From Rhizophagus prolifer (taxonomy: Eukaryota > Glomeromycota > Glomeromycetes > Glomerales > Glomeraceae), in assembly GCA_019425655.1 (NCBI GenBank), contig NQWY01033934.1, positions 171,027 to 235,026 of the forward strand: a DNA stretch of 64,000 nt, read 5' to 3'. The translations under genes and the position numbers were made by a program. This document shows, in pieces, positions 58,901 to 64,000 of this stretch. Each line of letters begins with the position of its first letter. Within the stretch, counting starts at the first letter, position 1. The notes beneath the pieces are model-generated. The model saw only the letters and a program-made list of their open reading frames with translations, was not told where the DNA came from and made no database searches.

Positions 58901-59868
58901 TTATTACCAATGTAGCTGCTGGCGTTAACACGACAGATGCAGTGAACAAAGGCCAACTTGATAGTGCAATCACTAACATTAATAACAATGTTGGTGCTTT
59001 GGCTAATAGTGCAGTTCAGTATGACAAAAATGCAGATGGTACAGTCAATAAAGACTCTGTCACTTTAGCAGGTGGTGCTAATGGTACAGCACTTAAGAAT
59101 GTCGCAAATGGTACTGTAGCAGAAAGTTCTAAAGATGCTGTAAATGGAGGCCAGTTGTGGAGTGTTCAACAACAGGTTGACAAAAATACGGGTGATATCT
59201 CGAACCTTCAAAATAACATTAACAATGGTAAAACTGGTCTAGTTCAACAAGCGGATAAAGATGCTGCGATTACTGTTGGTAAAGACACGGGTGGTACACA
59301 AGTTAATGTTGCTGGAACAGCAGGTGACCGCAAGGTGACTGGCGTTAAAGCGGGTGCAGTGACTGCATCTTCAAAAGATGCAGTAAATGGTTCTCAGCTT
59401 AATACCACAAACCAAGCACTTGTAAACTACTTAGGTGGTGGAGCTGGTTATAATAATATTACCCAAAGCTTCTCAAACCCGACCTATAACGTGGCTGATA
59501 AGTCCTACAACAATGTCGGTGATGCATTAGGTGCATTAAATCAAGCTGATCAAACATTAAATACCAAAATTGACAATGTGAACAACAAGCTTGAGCAAGC
59601 GTTCTATGCAACAAATCAGCGTATCGACAAGTTGGAAGAAAAAATGTCTGCGGGTATTGCTGCAAATGCTGCACTTGAAAATGCGCCATTTATTGCAGGG
59701 AAAGTTACCATGGCTGTTGGTGCTGCTTACTATAATCAGCAAAATGCTGTAGGTGTGACTTTACGTAAAACAGCTGACAACGGCCGCTGGTCACTTACAA
59801 CAGGTGCAGCGCTTGGTAGTCAGGGTAGTCCATTAGTTCGTGTTGGCGTAAGTACAGTAATTGACTGA
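52918..59868 (+). CDS. TAA2: trimeric autotransporter adhesin
   Basis: A 2316-aa type Vc autotransporter. [22 protein letters not shown] with a longer n-region insert (NCSGVASSTNELIVDD); predicted cleavage after Ala71 (SAFA/GYE). One YadA-like head (~75-360) including the [14 protein letters not shown] segment shared with TAA1, and a neck at ~376 (GTNDSDAVNVAQLK). The stalk (~400-2210) is built of six GLNFSVNGG modules starting at 54520, 54976, 55381, 56281, 56695 and 57595 and three GGGAVYNPVTGAVSSP modules, joined by TAQNTANTAVTNAAAAQ coils. The membrane anchor is the final ~105 residues. ATG 52918 begins the ESPR; the frame extends further upstream but without it. tpgA-2 follows. Confidence 0.92.
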   Translation: MNKIYKVIWNASLGIWVAVSEIAKGKTKNCSGVASSTNELIVDDETSESKRFEYKVLVLAILGVITPSAFAGYEAGGGSTFTNCTSTSAGSGSRSAGSVAIGTSATATTPTSGQACAPTKDSIAIGLSASTAGAAGNNQSIAIGRESAASGDQAIALGANVKASGNSSVAIGGDDVDKVVDSDGALYTTITGGTIVKNNYIPTESSGAASTAMGVQAKASGAFSTALGMTSAATGPASVALGVNSTATGQGALAIGAVSNAQDNGTIAVGINSKAVGNNSIAIGSGNTSTTGANTTGPNATSIGSNASAVVDSTAIGSGAKANVSGGVAIGKDSVANTAAGVAGFDPITGTTSTQTTNVWKSTQGVIALGDAANNVTRQLTGLAAGTNDSDAVNVAQLKTVTNQTFKLQANGDVASAVKTSDTVQFLDGKNINITRSGNNITVQTVDTPTFTSVTTGNSKLDNSGLNITGGPSVTTAGINAGNQKITNVKAGTNATDAVNFSQLNATNQNVTTAQNTANTALTNAAAAQATADKGLNFSVNGGTTDNVKLGETVNFADGTNTTAEYDPATNTYKYSVNDNIALTNAGSLTVGNTKVDDSGLTITGGPSITTAGINAANQKITNVAAGTISSTSTDAVNGSQLNATNQNVTTAQNTANTAVTNAAAAQNTANTAVTNAAAAQATADKGLNFSVNGGTADNVKLGETVNFANGTNTTATYDPATNTYKYNVNDNIALTNAGSLTVGNTKVDNSGLNITGGPSVTTAGINAGNQKITNVKAGINATDAVNFSQLNATNQNVTTAQNTANTALTNAAAAQATADKGLNFSVNGGTTDNVKLGETVNFADGTNTTVEYDPATNTYKYNVNDNIALTNAGSLTVGNTKVDNSGLSITGGPSVTTAGINAANQKITNVAAGTNATDAVNVSQLGAITTAANTKTDALGTSIASNLGGGAVYNPVTGAVSSPIYTVNGNNVNNVGAAISALDKGWTLQSNGTNAGTVKVGDTVDIGTVAGESNLKVTKTGNNIQYGLNRDLNIDSVTAGDSKLDTNGLTITGGPSVTSAGINAGNQKVTNVAAGTISSTSTDAVNGSQLDATNQNVMTAQNTANTAVTNAAAAQATADKGLNFSVNGGTAKNVKLGETVNFADGTNTTATYDPATNTYKYNVNDNIVLTNAGSLTVGNTKVDNSGLSIAGGPSVTITGINAANQKVTNVAAGTISATSTDAVNGSQLNATNQNVTTAQNTANTAVTNAAAAQVTADKGLNFSVNGGTTDNVKLGETVNFADGTNTTVEYDPATNTYKYNVNDNIALTNAGSLTVGNTKVDNSGLSITGGPSVTTAGINAANQKITNVAAGTNPTDAVNVSQLGAVTTAANSKTDALGTSTASNLGGGAVYNPVTGAVSSPVYSVNGNNVNNVGDAITALDKGWTLQSNGSNAGAVKAGDTVDIGTVAGESNLKVTKTGNKIQYGLNRDLNIDSVTVGDSKLDTNGLTIAGGPSVTITGINAANQKVTNVAAGTISATSTDAVNGSQLNATNQNVTTAQNTANTAVTNAAAAQATADKGLNFSVNGGTTDNVKLGETVNFADGTNTTVEYDPATNTYKYNVNDNIALTNAGSLTVGNTKVDNSGLSITGGPSVTTAGINAANQKITNVAAGTNATDAVNVSQLGAVTTAANSKTDALGTSTASNLGGGAVYNPVTGAVSSPIYTVNGNNVNNVGDAIIALDKGWTLQSNGANAGAVKAGDTVDIGTVAGESNLKVIKTGNNIQYGLNRDLNIDSVTAGDSKLDTNGLTIADGPSVTKSGIDAANQKVTNVAAGTISATSTDAVNGSQLHTLDSRVTKNGDSTANIFGGGAKANPDGSISNPTYTVAGTSANNVGDALTALDKAVTDAGTAANAGWTVSANGDAATAKKIKPNGKVNFTGDDNLTVAQSSETDNEGNIKVALNKNLKVDSVTTGNTVIDTTGVKVGDNVQLGSTGLIIAGGPSITASGINAGNKVITNVAAGVNTTDAVNKGQLDSAITNINNNVGALANSAVQYDKNADGTVNKDSVTLAGGANGTALKNVANGTVAESSKDAVNGGQLWSVQQQVDKNTGDISNLQNNINNGKTGLVQQADKDAAITVGKDTGGTQVNVAGTAGDRKVTGVKAGAVTASSKDAVNGSQLNTTNQALVNYLGGGAGYNNITQSFSNPTYNVADKSYNNVGDALGALNQADQTLNTKIDNVNNKLEQAFYATNQRIDKLEEKMSAGIAANAALENAPFIAGKVTMAVGAAYYNQQNAVGVTLRKTADNGRWSLTTGAALGSQGSPLVRVGVSTVID
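55381..58330 (+). repeat. TAA2 900-bp higher-order stalk repeats
   Basis: A 900-bp unit (GLNFSVNGG module plus GGGAVYNPVTG module) starts at 55381, 56695 and 57595, the last two directly in tandem. A short 414-bp unit (56281-56694) interrupts the first two. Two more short units (456 and 405 bp) precede the series from 54520. Confidence 0.75.
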
Positions 59869-59878
59869 GTGCCTAACT

Positions 59879-59900
59879 AAGGAGAGTTTATCTCTCCTTT
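59879..59900 (+). other. Intergenic hairpin between TAA2 and tpgA-2
   Basis: AAGGAGAG pairs with CTCTCCTT around TTTAT, followed by TAAA. Terminator-like but with a short T-run; it matches in position and core sequence the hairpin after TAA1. Confidence 0.6.
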
Positions 59901-59917
59901 AAAGTAATATTGTGAGT

Positions 59918-60709
59918 ATGAAAATGAAACAAAATATTCAAATTTTGGTAATGGGCATCTTGGTAAGTTTAAGTATTACTGGATTTACGGATACTGACGT
60001 AGCAATTCAACGGAATGAGGTAAAATTTCCAGCGATTGAAAAAAGTTATTTGAAACAAGTAAAACGCTATGAATACCAAGATGTTGCTCGTTTAGACCAA
60101 GGACTAAATAAAGACCAAATTCGAGCTTTACTAGGCAATCCACAATTTAGTGAAGGACTTTTTGCGGTAAAAGTTTGGAATTATGTATTAGATGTCCGTG
60201 TTCCTAACACAAACCAGTACCAACGTTGCCAGTTACGGGTTGATTTTGATAAGCGCTATTTAGCAGAACGTTTATCTTGGAAGGGTGAGGTGTGCGAAGG
60301 TTTGGTTGCTTGGGGGGGAAATAATCAGTCACCAGAGCATAGCACTGTAATTGCAGATCGTACAGCAAGTGTCTTATTTGCCTTTGATCGATTTGATGCG
60401 AGTGCCATTGAAGAAGGTGCTGAGAGCATTACCAAAATTGCTGAGCAGATTAAGAAAAGTGAAACAACGAGCCCTATTATTGTTTCAGGCTTTACGGATC
60501 GGTTAGGTAAATTTAGCTATAACCAACAATTGTCTTCACAACGTGCTAATACTGTTGCCAAATTATTGGTGCAACAGGGCATTGTAGCAAGTCGAATCCA
60601 AATACAGGCGAATAGTCAGACCGACTTATATAAGCAGTGTAGCGATAACAATAGTTCACAACTTATTCAATGTTTAGCACCAAATAGACGTGTTAATATC
60701 AATTGGTGA
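59918..60709 (+). CDS. tpgA: TpgA-like partner, copy 2
   Basis: A 263-aa paralogue of the gene at 51579. After a different signal peptide ([19 protein letters not shown]) and linker ([11 protein letters not shown]) it matches copy 1 from [11 protein letters not shown] to the end with about ten amino-acid differences in ~225 residues. The same BamE-like and OmpA-like domains are present ([29 protein letters not shown]). It presumably serves TAA2, 49 bp upstream. The start is uncertain: ATG 59918, ATG 59924 or GTG 59912. Near-identity points to recent duplication or gene conversion. Confidence 0.83.
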   Translation: MKMKQNIQILVMGILVSLSITGFTDTDVAIQRNEVKFPAIEKSYLKQVKRYEYQDVARLDQGLNKDQIRALLGNPQFSEGLFAVKVWNYVLDVRVPNTNQYQRCQLRVDFDKRYLAERLSWKGEVCEGLVAWGGNNQSPEHSTVIADRTASVLFAFDRFDASAIEEGAESITKIAEQIKKSETTSPIIVSGFTDRLGKFSYNQQLSSQRANTVAKLLVQQGIVASRIQIQANSQTDLYKQCSDNNSSQLIQCLAPNRRVNINW

Positions 60710-60756
60710 AGCGGTCTGTCAGGTAAAAGTAACCACTTTTAAAGTGGTTACTTTTT
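60026..60756 (+). repeat. tpgA direct repeat, copy 2
   Basis: Partner of 51675-52405. Same orientation, so recombination between the copies would delete TAA2 and one tpgA. Confidence 0.85.
60725..60756 (+). terminator. Terminator after tpgA-2
   Basis: Same stem as after tpgA-1 (AAAAGTAACCACTTT / AAAGTGGTTACTTTT), ending in a run of T. Confidence 0.87.
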
Positions 60757-61290
60757 CGTTTTTAAGGATCAAAAAAATAATTTAAGATATAAGTAAGATA
60801 TTGATTAATAATAATTTATTTAATTTTTTTAGCTCTTTACGTATAAATCTTTCAATCGCTGATTTCCAAAAGCTTATTTTAGTATATTAATACACAAAAT
60901 TGATTAAATAATAATCAAAAAAATTGCAAATTACTGTGTGTTTAAGCTGATTTTTTTAAGTAGCACGATATAAAACTAATTCCTTAATTTTTGTGAAATA
61001 TATCTAATAAATCGAAATGACGAAAAATCTTTATTCGTAAAAAAATGTAACAAAGCTCGATTAAAAATAGACCGTTAGGAAAAATTAAAAAATTGATAAA
61101 TCTGTTATTTTTTAATTAATTTTTGAAATTATTGTCTTTATTAAATTCTAATGTGAATTGGTTTGATTTTAATATTTATAAATGTGATTTACTTCTCAAA
61201 ATAAAAACGATATTTTTACAAAAAATAAGCAATTTAAATATTTGATTGCAAATCTTTACAAATGTAAGCGGGAAGTTTACGGGTGGAAAT
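60757..61290. other. AT-rich control region upstream of TAA3
   Basis: About 530 bp, very AT-rich, no credible gene. It holds the CRP-like site at 61183. Otherwise nothing recognisable. Confidence 0.55.
61183..61198. promoter_or_regulatory. CRP/Vfr-like site upstream of TAA3
   Basis: TGTGATTTACTTCTCA differs from the TAA2 site by one base in the spacer. It lies 93 bp before the TAA3 start. Confidence 0.5.
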
Positions 61291-64000
61291 ATGAATAAGA
61301 TATACAAAGTGGTTTGGAATGCATCTTTAGGCATATGGGTGGCGGTCTCGGAACAAGCGAAAAGCAAAGTTAAATCGAAATCTAAAGTAGCTACTGTTCG
61401 AGACGTTTTAGTATCTGTAGTGCTGGTGACAATGAGTCCAAATATATTTGCTAATACAGTAAATACAAATTCGACTTGTAGCACGTCATCATCAGGTACA
61501 ATTTATAATGTTAATCCAGGAACCACAAATGCCCAAGCATCTGATGGTACTGGTACATACTCTACTGTTACAGGTTGTAACGCTACAGGTAATAATAGAC
61601 TCGCTGCAACAGTTTATGGTGCATTTTCTCGTGTAACAGGAGATGGTGCTACTGTTATGGGTGCAAATAGTGTTGCCGCAAATTATGCAGTTGCCGTGGG
61701 AGTTGAATCAATTGAGAATAGCGTTGCGCTGGGTAATGGTTCAACAACGACTGCACCAACAGGTACTGGTTACATTACTGGTTCAACAGCACCAACTTCA
61801 GTAGTTTCAGTGGGTTCAACAACTAACACTCGACGTATTCAAAATGTAGCAGATGGTGCTGCCGATTCAGATGCGGTTACAGTTGCTCAGCTAAAGGATG
61901 TAAATAATCGTGCTGTAGGTAATACAACAGCATTAGGTGGTGGCGCAGCATATAATCCTGCAACAGACGTATATACACCTCCAAGTTATACAATTACTAA
62001 AACAGATGGAACAACTTATACCGCTGTTAATACAGTGTCAGGTGCATTAACTAATTTAAACAATGAAGTTGTTAAACCGCTTACTTTTGCTGGTAATACA
62101 GGCAGTTCAGCAAATAAATTAGGTACAACACTTAATATCACTGGAACAGGCTCAACTGCTGGAACTTATTCTGGAAATAATTTAAAAACAGCTGTAAGCG
62201 GTAATACAGTTAATATTCAGATGGCTGATGCTCCTGTTTTTTCTGGTACTGTCACAGCGGGTAACTTAACGACTGGCGGCTCATTAAATGTTACTGGTGC
62301 AAGTAACTTAAACGGTGGTGCTAACCTTAATAATCAGAAAATTACCAATTTAGCAGCTGGAACTATTTCTGCGAGTTCTACAGATGCAGTGAATGGTAGC
62401 CAATTAAATACCACGAATCAGAATGTAACCACTGCTCAGAACACCGCAAACACAGCGGTAACGAATGCAGCAGCAGCACAAACTACTGCTAATACAGCTG
62501 TAACGAATGCGGCAGCAGCACAAACCACTGCAAACACAGCAGTCACCAATGCAGCCGCTGCCCAGGCGACGGCAGACAAAGGTCTGAACTTTAGTGTGAA
62601 TGGCGGTACGGCTGATAATGTGAAGTTAGGTGAAACAGTTAACTTTGCCAATGGCACCAACACCACAGCAGTTTATGACCCTGCCACTAACACCTATAAA
62701 TACAATGTAAATGACAACATTAGTTTAACGAACGCAGGCAGTTTAACGGTCGGCAATTCTAAGGTTGATAACAGTGGTTTGACGATTACAGGCGGTCCAA
62801 GTGTAACGACTGCTGGTATTAATGCGGCTAATCAGAAGATTACCAATGTCGCGGCAGGAACCATTTCAGCAAGTTCTACAGATGCAGTGAATGGTAGCCA
62901 ATTAAATACCACGAACCAGAATGTAACCACTGCTCAGAACACCGCAAACACAGCGGTTACGAATGCAGCGGCAGCACAAAATACGGCAAATACAGCGGTA
63001 ACGAATGCAGCAGCAGCTCAAAATACGGCAAACACGGCAGTCACCAATGCAGCTGCTGCCCAGGCGACAGCGGACAAAGGCCTGAACTTTAGTGTGAATG
63101 GCGGTACGGCTGACAATGTGAAGTTAGGTGAAACAGTTAATTTTGCCAATGGCACCAACACCACAGCAGTTTATGACCCAGCAACTAATACCTATAAATA
63201 CAATGTGAATGACAACATTGCATTAACCAATGCGGGTAGCTTAACAGTTGGGAATAGTAAGGTAGATAACAATGGATTAACCATTACTGGTGGTCCAAGT
63301 GTAACCACAGCCGGTATTAATGCGGCTAACCAGAAGATTACCAATGTTGCCGCAGGAACTATTTCTGCGAGTTCTACAGACGCAGTGAATGGTAGTCAGT
63401 TAAATACCACGAACCAGAATGTAACCACTGCTCAAAATACTGCTAATACAGCGGTAACGAATGCGGCAGCAGCACAAACTACTGCAAACACAGCAGTCAC
63501 CAATGCAGCTGCTGCTCAGGCGACAGCGGACAAAGGCCTGAACTTTAGTGTGAATGGCGGTACGGCTGACAATGTGAAGTTAGGTGAAACAGTTAACTTT
63601 GCCAATGGCACCAACACCACAGCAGTTTATGACCCTGCAACCAATACTTATAAATACAATGTAAATGACAACATTGCATTAACCAATGCGGGTAGCTTAA
63701 CAGTTGGGAATAGCAAGGTTGATAACAGTGGTTTGACGATTACAGGCGGTCCAAGTGTAACGACTGCTGGTATTAATGCGGCTAACCAGAAGATTACCAA
63801 TGTCGCGGCTGGAACTATTTCTGCGAGTTCTACAGACGCAGTGAATGGTAGCCAGTTAAATACCACGAACCAGAATGTAACCACTGCTCAAAATACTGCT
63901 AATACAGCGGTAACGAATGCGGCGACAGCACAAAATACTGCTAATACAGCGGTAACGAATGCAGCTGCAGCACAAACTACTGCAAACACAGCAGTCACCA
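61291..64000 (+). CDS. TAA3: trimeric autotransporter adhesin, 5' part
   Basis: An open frame of 903 codons running off the window. ESPR MNKIYKVVWNASLGIWVA; predicted cleavage after Ala54 (NIFA/NTV). The head is short, with few AIG-type repeats (VMGANSVAANYAVAVG, ENSVALGNGSTT), closed by a neck at ~185 ([17 protein letters not shown]). A GGGAAYNPATDVYTPP module and a LTFAGNTGSSANKLG module follow. The stalk then repeats GLNFSVNGG modules at 62581, 63079 and 63535, linked by 14-residue NTANTAVTNAAAAQ units. The ATG is preceded by GGGTGGA. The C-terminal anchor is outside the window, so an intact gene is assumed, not shown. Confidence 0.88.
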   Translation, partial: MNKIYKVVWNASLGIWVAVSEQAKSKVKSKSKVATVRDVLVSVVLVTMSPNIFANTVNTNSTCSTSSSGTIYNVNPGTTNAQASDGTGTYSTVTGCNATGNNRLAATVYGAFSRVTGDGATVMGANSVAANYAVAVGVESIENSVALGNGSTTTAPTGTGYITGSTAPTSVVSVGSTTNTRRIQNVADGAADSDAVTVAQLKDVNNRAVGNTTALGGGAAYNPATDVYTPPSYTITKTDGTTYTAVNTVSGALTNLNNEVVKPLTFAGNTGSSANKLGTTLNITGTGSTAGTYSGNNLKTAVSGNTVNIQMADAPVFSGTVTAGNLTTGGSLNVTGASNLNGGANLNNQKITNLAAGTISASSTDAVNGSQLNTTNQNVTTAQNTANTAVTNAAAAQTTANTAVTNAAAAQTTANTAVTNAAAAQATADKGLNFSVNGGTADNVKLGETVNFANGTNTTAVYDPATNTYKYNVNDNISLTNAGSLTVGNSKVDNSGLTITGGPSVTTAGINAANQKITNVAAGTISASSTDAVNGSQLNTTNQNVTTAQNTANTAVTNAAAAQNTANTAVTNAAAAQNTANTAVTNAAAAQATADKGLNFSVNGGTADNVKLGETVNFANGTNTTAVYDPATNTYKYNVNDNIALTNAGSLTVGNSKVDNNGLTITGGPSVTTAGINAANQKITNVAAGTISASSTDAVNGSQLNTTNQNVTTAQNTANTAVTNAAAAQTTANTAVTNAAAAQATADKGLNFSVNGGTADNVKLGETVNFANGTNTTAVYDPATNTYKYNVNDNIALTNAGSLTVGNSKVDNSGLTITGGPSVTTAGINAANQKITNVAAGTISASSTDAVNGSQLNTTNQNVTTAQNTANTAVTNAATAQNTANTAVTNAAAAQTTANTAVT
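62431..62578 (+). repeat. 42-bp coiled-coil repeat array in TAA3 (first of four)
   Basis: Units encoding (N/T)TANTAVTNAAAAQ occur three times here, three times before 63079, twice before 63535, and at least three times from 63885 to the window end. TAA2 has one or two units at matching places. Confidence 0.75.

Noticed and set aside
44844-64000. Reading the regular repeats in the adhesin genes as a CRISPR array
   Set aside because: Repeats are coding, in frame, of differing length (42 bp to 1.1 kb), and lack short unique spacers and cas genes.

Overview
The window looks like a chromosomal segment of an Acinetobacter species, probably close to the A. calcoaceticus-baumannii complex. The basis is the low GC content, the rubA-rubB-estB-oxyR gene order known from Acinetobacter, the ureDABCEFG-ureJ cluster, the long-form isocitrate lyase, and Ata/AtaA-like trimeric autotransporters followed by TpgA-like genes. 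I saw no rRNA, tRNA, CRISPR array, prophage or insertion sequence. The species call is inference; no marker gene was compared.

Layout. 1-3.3 kb: end of mtgA, ppk1 and a SPOR-domain protein. 3.3-6.7 kb, minus strand: rubA, rubB, estB, oxyR (electron transfer for alkane oxidation plus the peroxide sensor). 7.1-11.5 kb: an SRPBCC protein, a YqiA-like hydrolase, lysS and a Wzi-like outer-membrane protein. 11.8-14.4 kb: cysDN sulfate activation, preceded by a translationally coupled 32-codon ORF. 14.5-20.1 kb: a DUF2239 protein, an unknown protein, a CitMHS citrate transporter, a CNNM/CorC-type membrane protein and a LysR regulator. 20.7-23.4 kb: aceA and two lipoproteins. 23.6-29.3 kb: a complete urease operon with a nickel permease-like gene. 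29.4-44.1 kb: housekeeping genes (rsmD, mrdA, adk, nth, gdhA, rlmH, lon), an orphan rnfB, and several envelope proteins.

44.1-64.0 kb is the most unusual part. It holds a tandem array of trimeric autotransporter adhesins: TAA1 (2224 aa), tpgA-1, TAA2 (2316 aa), tpgA-2, and TAA3, which runs off the window end. Each adhesin has an ESPR-type extended signal peptide, and TAA1 and TAA2 show the C-terminal YadA anchor. Each mature N-terminus carries one isolated cysteine pair. Each gene has a CRP/Vfr-like TGTGA-N6-TCNCA palindrome 93-146 bp upstream of its start. The two tpgA genes are nearly identical apart from their signal peptides, in direct orientation 8.35 kb apart. The stalks contain long internal repeats and a 42-bp variable-number unit. 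Together this suggests a family of surface fibres that shares regulation and a peptidoglycan-anchoring partner and can recombine among its members.

Smaller points of interest are a terminator-like structure inside the rub operon, a possible sRNA between lon and rlmH, a candidate sigma-54 promoter before ureD, and operator-like repeats upstream of the DUF2239 gene and in the lysR-aceA gap.
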